The notes under the pieces: model-generated
Databases searched by the model: none
Told to the model about the DNA's origin: nothing
Seen by the model: only the letters and a program-made list of their open reading frames with translations
Shown here: piece after piece, positions 53,981 through 62,752 of the stretch
Layout of the letters: every line of letters begins with the position of its first letter
How positions within the stretch are numbered: position 1 is the first letter of the stretch
Assembly: GCF_001723305.1 (NCBI RefSeq)
Contig: NZ_LPWF01000013.1
Coordinates: 1-64,000, forward strand
DNA from: Methyloceanibacter superfactus
GTDB lineage: Bacteria; Pseudomonadota; Alphaproteobacteria; Rhizobiales; Methyloligellaceae
Reading direction: 5' to 3'
Length of the DNA: 64,000 bases
Position numbers and translations under genes: made by a program

Positions 53981-55174
53981 TCACTCCTGGCGGAAGTGCT
54001 TGGACAGCTTCAGCCCCTGGGCCTGATAATGCGAGCCGATGCCTTGACCGTAAAGCGTTTCCGGCAGCTCCGTGAGCCGGTCGTAGACCAGACGGCCGAC
54101 AATCTGGCCATCCTCGACGATGAACGGGATATCGAGGCTCCGCACCTCGAGCACCGCCTTGGCGCCGGGCGCCTTGCCTTCGCTATAGCCGAAGCCCGGA
54201 TCGAAGAAGCCGGCATAATGCACGCGATATTCACCGATCAGCGGATCGAAGGGCGCCATCTCGGCCACGTATTCGGGCGGCACGGAGACGCTTTCCTTGG
54301 ACGCCAGGATGTAAAACTCGTGCGGATCGAGCACGAGGCGGCGGTCGCCGCCGAGATGCACCGCCTCCCAGAACTGCTGGACGTCGTAGGCGCCGACCTG
54401 ATCGACGTCGATGACGCCGGCATAGCGGCGGGCGCGGTAGCCGACGAGGCCCGTCGGCGGAATCGGCTCCAGGCTGATGCGCAGGTTCAGCCCTTCGCGG
54501 ATCGCGGCCTCGCCCTCGACCAGCCCGACGTCGGAGTGGATGGCGCGCAACGCGCGGTCGCCCACCCGGCCGGGCCGCTCATCGGAGTCGATCTGCTGGC
54601 TGACGCGGCGGCGGAAGCGGATCTGGCTGAGGCGCGACCCATAGCGCACCTTGATGGAGAAAGTGCGCGGGCAGATCTCGGCGAAGAGCGGTCCGGCATA
54701 GCCTTCCGACACGGCATCGAAAGCTGCCTGATAATCGCCGATGAGGCGCGTGAACACGTCGAGCCGGCCAGTCGAGCTTTTCGGGTTGGCGAAGGCGGCG
54801 ATGGTGGGCCGCAGCTTCAGATGCTCGACCAGAGGCACGAGATAGACGCAGCCCGCCTCAAGCACCGCGCCTTTGGTGAGGTCGATCTCGTGGAAGGTCA
54901 CCGCCGTGAGCTTCTCGCGCACGGTGGCCTTGGTGCCGGGCAGGAAGCTCGCACGGATGCGGTAGGCCACCTTGCCGAGACGGAGATCGAGGCTCGCGGG
55001 CTGGATCTGGGCATCCTCGATCTCGGCCATGCCTGCGATCTCGCCGGAGGCGATCAGCGCGCGGATGGCTTGGCTCGGCAGAATGCCGGTGCGGCCGAGC
55101 CCGCTCTTCCGGGGCTCACCGGATGGCGCGGCGTCCTCGGGGAGCGCCTCGAAAAGCTGGTCGGACTGGCTCAT
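53981..55174 (-). CDS. dcd: 2'-deoxycytidine 5'-triphosphate deaminase (long alphaproteobacterial form)
   Basis: Deaminates dCTP to dUTP, feeding thymidylate synthesis. The 397-residue protein is about twice the length of E. coli Dcd and has two dUTPase/dCTP-deaminase-like halves: GILPSQAIRALIASGEI and SLDLRLGKVAYRI, PKSSTGRLDVFTRLIGDYQ in the first; PHEFYILASKESVSVPPEYV and HYAGFFDPGFGYSEG in the second. This long form is characteristic of Hyphomicrobiales and normally lies next to metZ, as here. ATG 55174 gives MSQSDQLFEALPEDAAPSGE. It is divergent from the DJ-1 family gene. Confidence 0.92.
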   Translation of the reverse strand: MSQSDQLFEALPEDAAPSGEPRKSGLGRTGILPSQAIRALIASGEIAGMAEIEDAQIQPASLDLRLGKVAYRIRASFLPGTKATVREKLTAVTFHEIDLTKGAVLEAGCVYLVPLVEHLKLRPTIAAFANPKSSTGRLDVFTRLIGDYQAAFDAVSEGYAGPLFAEICPRTFSIKVRYGSRLSQIRFRRRVSQQIDSDERPGRVGDRALRAIHSDVGLVEGEAAIREGLNLRISLEPIPPTGLVGYRARRYAGVIDVDQVGAYDVQQFWEAVHLGGDRRLVLDPHEFYILASKESVSVPPEYVAEMAPFDPLIGEYRVHYAGFFDPGFGYSEGKAPGAKAVLEVRSLDIPFIVEDGQIVGRLVYDRLTELPETLYGQGIGSHYQAQGLKLSKHFRQE

Positions 55175-55286
55175 GGTCGATCTTCTTGGCATTTGCCGGG
55201 GCTTCGGTCACCCTAAGCTCGGTCTTCTCCCCCAGATTCACAAGGGGCCCGGCCTGATGGCGGGTCCAGGCGTTCCGGAAAACCCC

Positions 55287-56003
55287 ATGATCCCACACGA
55301 TGAGCCCCTGCAAATCGGCTCGCTCCTATTCGAGGGGCTGGACCAGATCGACCTCACCGGGCCATTCGAGGTGCTCTCCCGCATTCCCAATGCCACCTAC
55401 CGCATCTACGGCAGCTCGCTCGCGCCGGCGCGGGACGTGAAGGGCCTGCGCCTCGCCCCGGACGCCACATTGGACGAGGCGCCGCGGCTCGACGTGCTGC
55501 ACGTGCCCGGCGGTCCCGGCCAGGAAGCCCTCATGGACGACGAGGCGGTGCTCGGCTGGGTCCGGCACCAGGCTGGGGGCGCGCGGATCGTGTTCTCGGT
55601 CTGCACCGGCGCGCTCATCTGCGGCGCGGCGGGGCTGCTCGAGGGGCGGCGAGCCACGACCTATTGGGCGGCGCTGCATCTCCTGCCCTATTTCGGGGCC
55701 ATGCCGGTCGACGAACGGGTGGTGGTGGACGGGACTCTGGTCTGCGCCGCGGGCGTCACGGCGGGCATCGACGGCGCGTTGCGGGTGGCGGCCCTGCTGC
55801 GCGGGGACGCAGCGGCCGAGACCATTCAGCTCTACATGCAATATGCGCCGGAGCCGCCCTTCAACGCCGGCAGCCCCGAAACAGCGCCGCCGGAAGCCGT
55901 TGCCGAGGTTAGGGGCGCCGCCGCCGAGATCATGGCGCGGCGAGAAGTCACGGCGCGAAGGATCGCCAAACGGCTCGGCATCGCCCTGCCCCAAGACGTC
56001 TAA
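55287..56003 (+). CDS. DJ-1/PfpI family protein, cyclohexyl-isocyanide hydratase-like
   Basis: A 238-residue DJ-1/PfpI superfamily protein. The nucleophile Cys is in IVFSVCTGALICGAAGL; nearby FEGLDQIDLTGPFEVLSRI and YWAALHLLPYFGAMPVDE are typical of isocyanide hydratases, which turn isonitriles into N-substituted formamides. ATG 55287 (MIPHDEPLQIGSLL) is preferred; GTG/ATG starts upstream (55257) would add a short tail. The C-terminus is Ala/Arg-rich (TARRIAKRLGIALPQDV). Natural substrate unknown. Confidence 0.88.
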   Translation: MIPHDEPLQIGSLLFEGLDQIDLTGPFEVLSRIPNATYRIYGSSLAPARDVKGLRLAPDATLDEAPRLDVLHVPGGPGQEALMDDEAVLGWVRHQAGGARIVFSVCTGALICGAAGLLEGRRATTYWAALHLLPYFGAMPVDERVVVDGTLVCAAGVTAGIDGALRVAALLRGDAAAETIQLYMQYAPEPPFNAGSPETAPPEAVAEVRGAAAEIMARREVTARRIAKRLGIALPQDV

Positions 56004-56052
56004 CTCTTTGGTGGGCTTGACGGCAGCGCCTGCCCGCGACATTAATCGCCTC

Positions 56053-56112
56053 ACTCGTGGTGATTTGGCCGGCCGGCTTGCAGCCACGTAAAATAAGTCG
56101 CTAAAAGGCCGT
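56053..56112 (+). ncRNA. SAM-II riboswitch aptamer
   Basis: The leader of metZ holds the SAM-II (metA-type) H-type pseudoknot, which binds S-adenosylmethionine and lowers expression of methionine-synthesis genes in alphaproteobacteria. Stem P1 is CGTGG (56056-56060) with CCACG (56094-56098); the loop contains TGATTTGG and GGCTTGCAG; the conserved 3' part AAGTCGCTAAAAGGCC pairs back into the loop (GGCC tracts at 56067-56074). Sequence and layout match the SAM-II consensus closely. The aptamer ends about 90 bases before the metZ start, followed by an intrinsic terminator. Confidence 0.92.
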
Positions 56113-56131
56113 GCGAGGCGTTTCAGCCGAT

Positions 56132-56169
56132 CCCGGTCATTTGGCGGCAGCCAAGGTCCGGGTTTTTTT
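56132..56169 (+). terminator. Intrinsic terminator between the SAM-II aptamer and metZ
   Basis: CCCGG (56132-56136) pairs with CCGGG (56158-56162), an inner TTGGC/GCCAA stem (56141-56145 with 56150-56154) extends it, and seven T residues follow (56163-56169). It is 35 bases upstream of the metZ ATG and 20 bases after the riboswitch, so it is probably the expression platform. Confidence 0.85.
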
Positions 56170-56204
56170 ATGGCCGGCCACAACAGAAAGCAGGAGTTCT
56201 GAGC

Positions 56205-57413
56205 ATGGCCGCTAAGAACAAGACCGACCGCAGCACAGCCTGGCAGCCCGCCACGCGGCTCGTGCATGAGGGGACGCTCCGCAGCCAATTCGGCGAGACC
56301 TCGGAGGCCATCTTCCTCAACTCGGGCTATGTGTATGAGAGCGCCGAGCAGGCGGAAGCCCGGTTCAAGGGCGACGAGGACGGCTATGTCTATAGCCGCT
56401 ACGCCAACCCGACCGTTTCCATGTTCGAGACGCGCATGTGCGCGCTCGAAGGCGCGGAGGCCGCGCGCGGCACCGCGAGCGGCATGGCGGCGGTGGCGGC
56501 GTCGCTGCTGTGTCACCTCAAGGCCGGCGACCACGTGGTCTCGGGGCGCGCGCTGTTCGGCAGCTGCCGCTACATCGTGGAGGATCTGCTGCCGCGCTAC
56601 GGCGTCACCTCGACGCTGGTGGACGGACGCGATCTGGCGGCGTGGGAAGCGGCGGTCACGCCCAACACCCGCGCCTTCTTCTTCGAGTCACCGACCAATC
56701 CTGTGCTGGAGCTGGTGGACATCGAAGGCGTGGCCAAGATCGCCAAAGGCTGCGGTGCGCTCACGGTCGTCGACAACGTGTTCGCCACGCCGCTCGGCCA
56801 GCGCCCCATGGCGCTCGGCGCCGATATCGTCGTCTATTCGGCAACCAAGCATATCGACGGCCAAGGCCGCTGCCTCGGCGGCGTCGTGCTCGGCCCCGCC
56901 GAATTCATCGACGAGAGTCTGCATACTTTCCTCAAGCATACCGGCCCGTCGCTCAGCCCGTTCAATGCCTGGGTGATGCTCAAGGGGCTCGAGACGCTGC
57001 CCTTGCGCGTGGCGCGCCATAACGAGACGGCGGCCCGGATCGCCGAGTTCCTGGCCGAGCGGTCCGAGGTCGAGCGGGTGTTTTATCCCGGCCGTACCGA
57101 TCACCCGCAACACGACCTCGCCAAGCGTCAGATGACCGGTGGCGGTCCGATCGTCGCCTTCGAAATCAAGGGCGGGAAGAAAGCGGCCTTCCGCTTCTTG
57201 AACGCATTGTCGATCTTCAAGATCAGCAACAATCTCGGCGACGCGAAAAGCCTTGCCACGCACCCGGCCACGACCACGCATCAGCGGCTGTCGGAGGAGG
57301 CGCGCAGCGAGCTCGGCATCTTCGACACCACCATTCGCCTGTCGATCGGACTGGAGGACGCTGGCGACCTGGAGGCCGATCTCGACCAGGCCTTGGCGGC
57401 AGCGAGGGGATAG
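56205..57413 (+). CDS. metZ: O-succinylhomoserine sulfhydrylase
   Basis: MetZ makes homocysteine from O-succinylhomoserine and sulfide, using PLP, in methionine synthesis. The 402-residue protein carries the gamma-family signatures: [29 protein letters not shown]-like [14 protein letters not shown], and the Schiff-base Lys in [19 protein letters not shown] 56205 follows AGCAGGAGTTCTGAGC. It is controlled by the SAM-II riboswitch upstream and takes sulfide from the cys cluster. Its stop (57411-57413) touches the argE ATG. Confidence 0.95.
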   Translation: MAAKNKTDRSTAWQPATRLVHEGTLRSQFGETSEAIFLNSGYVYESAEQAEARFKGDEDGYVYSRYANPTVSMFETRMCALEGAEAARGTASGMAAVAASLLCHLKAGDHVVSGRALFGSCRYIVEDLLPRYGVTSTLVDGRDLAAWEAAVTPNTRAFFFESPTNPVLELVDIEGVAKIAKGCGALTVVDNVFATPLGQRPMALGADIVVYSATKHIDGQGRCLGGVVLGPAEFIDESLHTFLKHTGPSLSPFNAWVMLKGLETLPLRVARHNETAARIAEFLAERSEVERVFYPGRTDHPQHDLAKRQMTGGGPIVAFEIKGGKKAAFRFLNALSIFKISNNLGDAKSLATHPATTTHQRLSEEARSELGIFDTTIRLSIGLEDAGDLEADLDQALAAARG

Positions 57414-58559
57414 ATGCCGGAGACCAAGACGCCGAGGACATGCTCGCCACGCTCGTGGGCTTCGACACCACGAGCGCCAAGTCCAATCTCGCGCTGATCG
57501 GCTTCGTCCAGGACTATCTCGACGGCCACGGCATCGCCTCGACGCTGGTGACGTCGGAGGACGGCGAGAAGGCGAATCTCTACGCCACGATCGGCGAGGG
57601 CGCGGGCGGCATCGGCCTGTCAGGCCATAGCGACTGCGTGCCCGTCGCAGGTCAGAACTGGACGAGCGATCCGTTCTCGCTGACCAAGCGGGACGGCAAG
57701 CTCTACGGCCGCGGCACCTGCGACATGAAGGGCTTCATCGCTTGCGTGCTGGCCTCCGTGCCGCTGTTCAAGTCGCGGGCGTGAAAGAGCCGATCCACAT
57801 CATCGTCTCCTATGACGAGGAAGTGGCTGCGCCGGGGTGCGGCCGCTGATCGCGCAGCTTGGCGCCGACTTGCCCCGGCCCCGCGCCGTGATCATCGGCG
57901 AGCCCACGTCCATGACGGTGATCGACGCCCATAAGCGGATCGACGTCTACCGCACCAAGATCACCGGCAAGGAAGCTCATTCGAGCCTGCCGTCGCTTGG
58001 CGTCAACGCCATCTCGGTGGCGGCCAAGCTGATCGGCGAGATCGACCGCATGGCGGAGACTTCCGCCGCGACGGAGAACGATCAGCGCTTCGAGCCACCC
58101 TACTCCACCATGAGCGTCGGCGTGATTGAGGGCGGCACGGCGGCGAATATCGTGCCGCAGCATTGCGCCTTCCGCTGGCAGGTCCGCAGCCTGCCGAACA
58201 CAGCCCTCGACGCGCCGCGCGACCTCGCCGCTTTCGCCGAGACCCTGCTGCCGAAAATGCGCGACGTGGCCAAGGATGCCGCGATCGAGACGGAGGGGCA
58301 AACATCGGTGCCGGCCTTTACCGCCGCACCAAAGTCCGACGCCGTGGCCTTGGCGCTGGCACTGACCGGCGCCAACCGGACCAGCGCGGTGTCCTATGCG
58401 ACGGAAGCGGGGCTCTTTGAGCAGGCCGGATGTCCGGCGGTGGTGTGCGGGCCCGGCGACATCGCCCAAGCCCATGCGGCGGACGAATATGTGTCGATCG
58501 CCCAGATCGAGGCGTGCCTGAAATTTCTCGAAGATCTCGCGGACCGGCTCAGAAGCTGA
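57414..58559 (+). CDS. argE: Acetylornithine deacetylase, three frameshifts
   Basis: ArgE (M20 zinc peptidase family) removes the acetyl group from N-acetylornithine. ATG 57414 follows GCGAGGGGATAG directly after the metZ stop. Three single-base losses break the frame: near 57432 (CCGAGG, restored CCGGAGGAC gives [10 protein letters not shown]), near 57779 (CGGGCG, restored CGGGGCGTG gives S-R-G-V-K-E-P) and near 57836 (CCGGGGTG, restored with five G gives A-P-G-V-R-P-L-I). All lie in G runs. Zinc-site motifs [23 protein letters not shown] and the C-terminal His in AQAHAADEY are in place. Restored length about 381 residues, normal. Confidence 0.93.
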
Positions 58560-58562
58560 GCG

Positions 58563-59498
58563 CTACTCGATGCCGAATGCCGCCGGGTCGAACTGGTAAC
58601 GGGCGTTGCAGAACTCGCAGGTCACCCACATCTCGCCGTCGACGACCATGTCGGCGAGCTCCTCCGGCGTGAAGCGGGAGAGCAGCTCCTCGACCCGCTC
58701 GCGCGAGCAGCTGCAATAGGTCTCGAGCGGGACCGCGCGGTAGACCCGCACCTGCTCCTCGTGGAAGAGGCGATAGAGCAAACGCTCCGGCGGCAGCAGC
58801 GGGTCGAGCAGCTCGTGGTCCTCCACCGTCTCAGCCAGCGTCTTGGCCCGGGTCCAATCCTCTTCAAAGTCCTTGGGGCTCGTCTTGCCGCCCTCGCGGG
58901 TGAGCTTCTGCACCAGGAGCCCGCCGGCGCGCCAGGTCCATGCGCCCTCGCCGCCGGTCCCGGCGCGGTAGTGCCGCGCCACGGCCAGGCGGATGAAGGT
59001 CGGAAGCTGCTCCGACTGGCGGAAATAGGTATGGGCGGCCTCGGTGAGGCTTTCGCCTTCAAGCGGCACGACGCCCTGATAGCGCTCGGTGTCCTGGCCG
59101 CGATCGATGGTCATGGCGAGATGGCCGTCGCCCAGCAGCGAGAACTCGTCGCCGGCCTCGAACGCCGCCAGGCGCTCGGCGGAGAAGCGGGCGTAGCCCC
59201 GTAAGGCTCCGGGTACCTGATAGTCGGCGACCAGCAGATCCACGGGGCCGTCGGTGGAGGCCTGGAGGATGAACTTGCCTTCGAATTTGAGCGCGGCGCC
59301 AAGGAGCGCCGTCAGCGCCACCGCTTCGCCCAAGAGCCGCGATACGGGCTCGGGGTAAGCGTGACGCGAAAGGATGCTGTCGACCGTGGGGCCGATTTTG
59401 ACCAGGCGGCCGAGAACGTCGGCCTGCTCCGCCTGAAAGGGTAGGACCAGATCGTCCGCTGGGATGACGAGTTCGGCCTCGGCAGACGACTCGCTCAC
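58563..59498 (-). CDS. hslO: Redox-regulated molecular chaperone Hsp33
   Basis: Hsp33 protects unfolded proteins in oxidative stress. The 311-residue protein starts at GTG 59498, overlapping the argF stop by 4 bases (GTGA); the frame is open further upstream but those codons are argF antisense-free shadow. The zinc-binding redox switch is complete: TYCSCSRE (CxC) and [10 protein letters not shown] (CxxC) near the C-terminus. The N-terminal domain begins [20 protein letters not shown]. argF and hslO are translationally coupled. Confidence 0.96.
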   Translation of the reverse strand: MSESSAEAELVIPADDLVLPFQAEQADVLGRLVKIGPTVDSILSRHAYPEPVSRLLGEAVALTALLGAALKFEGKFILQASTDGPVDLLVADYQVPGALRGYARFSAERLAAFEAGDEFSLLGDGHLAMTIDRGQDTERYQGVVPLEGESLTEAAHTYFRQSEQLPTFIRLAVARHYRAGTGGEGAWTWRAGGLLVQKLTREGGKTSPKDFEEDWTRAKTLAETVEDHELLDPLLPPERLLYRLFHEEQVRVYRAVPLETYCSCSRERVEELLSRFTPEELADMVVDGEMWVTCEFCNARYQFDPAAFGIE

Positions 59499-60552
59499 CT
59501 CTTGGCTCCGCGCGCCTTGACCTTGGCCACCCGGGGCTTCGCCAGTTTCGAGGCCGCCTTGCGGCGCTTCACCGCGCGCTTGGCGTCGGCCAGGTTCACG
59601 ACTTTGGCCCGCTTCGCCTTCGCTCCGCCGAGCGTCCCGGACCCGAGGCACCAAGCGAGAATGGCCTTCTGCACGTGAAGCCGGTTCTCCGCCTCGTCCC
59701 ATACGACCGATTGCGGGCCGTCGATGACCGCCGCGCTCACCTCGTCGCCGCGATGGGCCGGCAGGCAGTGCATGAAGATCGCGTCCGACTTGGCCGCGCC
59801 CATCAAGGCCGCATCGACCTGGAACGGACGCAGCAGGGATTTGCGCTTCTCCTCGTCGTTATCGCCCATGGACACCCAGACATCGGTGACCACGCAATCG
59901 GCGCCGCGCGCGGCGTCCAGCGCACTCTCGCTGACTTCGACATCGGCGCCCTCGGTCCAGGCCCAGGCGAGAAGCTCTGGCGCAGGGGCGAACTCGTCCG
60001 GCGTGGCGATGCGCAAGGTGAAGCCGAAGCGCGCCGCGGCATGGACCCAAGACGTCGCCACGTTATTAGCGTCGCCGATCCAGGCGATGGTGCGGCCTTT
60101 GATCGGGCCTTTGCGCTCCTCGAAGGTCAGCACGTCGGCCATCACCTGGCAGGGATGGGAGCGCACGGTAAGGCCGTTGATCACCGGGATCGACGCATTG
60201 TCGGCGAATTCGGTGAGCGTCTCATGCGGCCCGGTGCGCAGCATGATGGCGTCGACATAGCGCGACAGAACTTTCGCCGTGTCGGCGACGGTCTCGCCGC
60301 GGCCGAGCTGCATGCCTGCGGATTGAGCACGATGGAGGTGCCGCCGAGCTGATGCATGGCGACCTCGAAGGAGACGCGCGTGCGGGTGGACGGCTTCTCG
60401 AAAATCATGGCCAGTACCGCGCTGGCGGGCACCCCGAGGGCTTTCGGCAGCTTGCCGGACTTCTTGATGCGGGCCGCGGTGTCGACGATGGCGCGCAAGG
60501 TCGTGGCGTCCAATGCGTCGAGATCGAGGAAATGCTTGGGTGACGGTGCCAT
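59495..60552 (-). CDS. argF: Ornithine carbamoyltransferase with a long basic C-terminal tail, one frameshift
   Basis: ArgF makes citrulline from ornithine and carbamoyl phosphate. Carbamoyl-phosphate site [20 protein letters not shown] and the later [11 protein letters not shown] (ornithine site) and MGDNDEE are clear. The frame breaks at about 60314 (CCGCAGGCATGCAG, one base missing; restored G-M-Q-L-G-R-G-E-T). The enzyme normally ends near [10 protein letters not shown]; here about 47 residues follow, full of Lys, Arg and Ala ([20 protein letters not shown]), giving about 352 residues against the usual 305-310. argD lies upstream (48-base gap) and hslO overlaps the stop. Confidence 0.94.
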
Positions 60553-60600
60553 AGGTGAAAATCTCGGACAGGAGTCTCGGTCGAAAGGTCTCGTAGGGCG

Positions 60601-61788
60601 CTAGGCCTGCTCGCGCGCGCGGCTCTTCAAGGCGCCGCAGGCGGCATCGATGGTGGCGCAAGCAAGATCGATCTCCGCCTCGCCGACGATCAACGGCGGC
60701 AGGAGGCGCACGACGTTGTCGCCGGCCTGGACGGTGAGCATGCCCCGCTCGCGCAACGCGGCGATCAGCTTCGAATTCTCCGTCTTGCACTTCAGACCGA
60801 CCATCAAGCCTTGGCCTCGCACCTCTTCGAGGATGTCGTCATGCTCGTCGGCGAGCCCGGCGAGCCGCTGCTTCAACCTTAGGCCCATTTGCGCGACATC
60901 TTCGAGAAAGCCGGGCTCCAGAACGACATCGAGCACGGCGTTGCCGACGGCCATGGCCAGCGGATTGCCGCCGAAGGTGGAGCCGTGAGTCCCCGGCGTC
61001 ATGGCGGCGCCCACCGCCTCGGTGGTGAGGCAAGCACCCACGGGAAAGCCGCCGCCGAGCCCCTTGGCCGACGACATGATGTCGGGCGTGATGCCGGCCC
61101 ATTCATGGGCATAGAAGCGTCCGGTGCGGCCGACGCCGGTCTGCACCTCGTCGAGCAGGAGCAGAATGCCCTTCTCGTCACAGAGCGCGCGCAAGTCCTG
61201 GAGGAAGCGCCAGGGCACCTCGCGCATGCCGCCCTCGCCCATGATCGGCTCGAGCAGCACGCCGGCGGTCTCATCGCCGATGGCCGCCTCGACCGCCTCG
61301 ATGTCCGAGCCCGCGACCTGGTCGAAGCCGTCGACCGGCGGGCCGAAGCCTTCGAGATGCTTGCCCTGCCCGCCAGCGGCGATGGTGGCGAGCGTGCGGC
61401 CGTGAAAGGCGCCCTGGAAGGTGATCAGCCGGTAGCGCTCGGGCGCGCCGTTGACGAAGTGATAGCGCCGCGCCGCCTTGATCGCCGCCTCGACGGCTTC
61501 CGCGCCCGAATTGGCGAAGAAGACGCGGTCGGCGAAGGTGGCGTCGCACAACCGCTGCCCCAGCCGCTCCTGATCGGCGATGTGGTGCAGGTTGGAGACG
61601 TGCCAGACCTTCTTTGCCTGCTCGGTCAGGGCCTCCACGAGGCGCGGATGCGCGTGGCCGAGCGCCGTGACGGCGATGCCGCTCGAGAAGTCGAGATAGC
61701 GCTCCCCCGTCTCCGTAAAGAGAAAGGCGCCTTCGCCCCGCGCGAAGGACAATCCGCTGCGGGCATAGGTCGGAAGGAGGGCCGACAT
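60601..61788 (-). CDS. argD: Acetylornithine aminotransferase
   Basis: ArgD is a class III PLP transaminase converting N-acetylglutamate semialdehyde to N-acetylornithine. The 395-residue protein begins [20 protein letters not shown] at ATG 61788; the ATG at 61812 is less likely. Motifs are [46 protein letters not shown] and the Schiff-base Lys in [14 protein letters not shown]. It heads the minus-strand row argD - argF - hslO. The leader carries a GC-rich hairpin followed by a U-rich tract (61816-61833), possibly an attenuator. Confidence 0.95.
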   Translation of the reverse strand: MSALLPTYARSGLSFARGEGAFLFTETGERYLDFSSGIAVTALGHAHPRLVEALTEQAKKVWHVSNLHHIADQERLGQRLCDATFADRVFFANSGAEAVEAAIKAARRYHFVNGAPERYRLITFQGAFHGRTLATIAAGGQGKHLEGFGPPVDGFDQVAGSDIEAVEAAIGDETAGVLLEPIMGEGGMREVPWRFLQDLRALCDEKGILLLLDEVQTGVGRTGRFYAHEWAGITPDIMSSAKGLGGGFPVGACLTTEAVGAAMTPGTHGSTFGGNPLAMAVGNAVLDVVLEPGFLEDVAQMGLRLKQRLAGLADEHDDILEEVRGQGLMVGLKCKTENSKLIAALRERGMLTVQAGDNVVRLLPPLIVGEAEIDLACATIDAACGALKSRAREQA

Positions 61789-61815
61789 GAAAGTTGCGTA
61801 TCCCTGAAACAAAAT

Positions 61816-61833
61816 TGCCGCCGAGGGGCGGCA
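61816..61833 (-). promoter_or_regulatory. Terminator-like hairpin in the argD leader
   Basis: TGCCGCC (61816-61822) and GGCGGCA (61827-61833) form a perfect 7 bp stem with a 4-base loop; on the argD transcript ATTTTGTTT follows. It lies 28-45 bases before the argD ATG, where no upstream gene needs termination, so it may regulate argD by attenuation. This is an inference from position only. Confidence 0.45.
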
Positions 61834-62173
61834 GCAAGGAAAGTCAGAGTGTTAGGTCCCGTATAGGAGCCTGTCAATCTGCCCCAGCAACCGCTTATCC
61901 AAGGTTTCTCCACGCTTCCATCACGCGCGCGTTTGTGTTCTCGCATGAGAAGTGGCAGAATCGGCTTGTTCCGGTGGAAAACGAGGCCTTCAAGCGTGGC
62001 GGACGCTTGTCGGAGTCTACCGGGCTTAGTAGGGTAATAACTGCTCGGCTACCAGATGTCGTGGGTGCTGTTGGCGCCCGAGCGGTCATTCTCAGCAGTA
62101 AATTCCGAGTATTCGAAAATGCCGTCTCTTCACGGGACGGGGGGATTCTGAGTCCAAACGAGGAGGCCAAACC
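61834..62173. promoter_or_regulatory. gcrA / argD intergenic region with three GANTC sites
   Basis: No gene is seen here. It should hold the promoters for gcrA (plus) and argD (minus). GANTC methylation sites of CcrM are at 62013-62017 (GAGTC), 62144-62148 (GATTC) and 62150-62154 (GAGTC), the last two within 30 bases of the gcrA start. GcrA-dependent promoters normally carry methylated GANTC sites, so autoregulation is possible. Confidence 0.5.
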
Positions 62174-62680
62174 ATGGGTTGGACTGATGAAAGAGTCGAA
62201 CTGCTGAAGAAACTCTGGGCTGAGGGATTGAGCGCAAGCCAAATCGCGGGTCGCTTAGGCGGCGTGACCCGTAATGCGGTGATCGGCAAGGTCCATCGGC
62301 TTGGACTTTCGGGGCGGGCCACGAGCTCGCGGTCGAGCGCGCCGAGACCGAGGCGTGCGCACGCGCCGCGGCAGAACCGGGCGCCGTCGCTGACCTTCGG
62401 GACACGCGGCAACGTGGCGCTCAAGCCGTCATACGAAGCCGAGTACGAGCCGGCTCCGGCGCCGGTCACGGAACTGGTCATCCCGCTGCATGAGCGGGCG
62501 ACCATTCTCACGCTGAAGGAGTCGATGTGCCGTTGGCCCATCGGCGACCCGACCGAGGAGGATTTCCACTTCTGCGGCCGCAAGAAGGAGGGCCCGGTGC
62601 CCTATTGCGAGCACCATGCACGCATGGCCTATCAGCCGGTGCAGGCGCGCCGGCGCGAGAAGCGCTTCGCCTCCGGCTAG
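62174..62680 (+). CDS. gcrA: Cell-cycle regulator GcrA
   Basis: GcrA is an alphaproteobacterial cell-cycle factor that binds sigma-70 RNA polymerase and GANTC-methylated promoters. The 168-residue protein shows the N-terminal helix-turn-helix MGWTDERVELLKKLWAEGLS and TRNAVIGKVHRLGLSGRAT, a basic/proline linker, and the C-terminal sigma-interacting domain: SMCRWPIGDPTEEDFHFCGR, PVPYCEHHARMAYQP. ATG 62174 follows AACGAGGAGGCCAAACC. The layout and length match Caulobacter GcrA. It stands alone, with its terminator at 62706. Confidence 0.96.
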   Translation: MGWTDERVELLKKLWAEGLSASQIAGRLGGVTRNAVIGKVHRLGLSGRATSSRSSAPRPRRAHAPRQNRAPSLTFGTRGNVALKPSYEAEYEPAPAPVTELVIPLHERATILTLKESMCRWPIGDPTEEDFHFCGRKKEGPVPYCEHHARMAYQPVQARRREKRFASG

Positions 62681-62705
62681 CGGCGAGCACAGCGAGAAAC
62701 AAAAG

Positions 62706-62734
62706 AGGCGCCGGCTCATCCCGGCGCCTTTTTC
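62706..62734 (+). terminator. Rho-independent terminator after gcrA
   Basis: AGGCGCCGG (62706-62714) pairs with CCGGCGCCT (62721-62729), followed by a T tract to 62734. It lies between the convergent gcrA and phoB stops and may serve both. Confidence 0.9.
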
Positions 62735-62752
62735 ATGTCTGGGATCGGGAAA

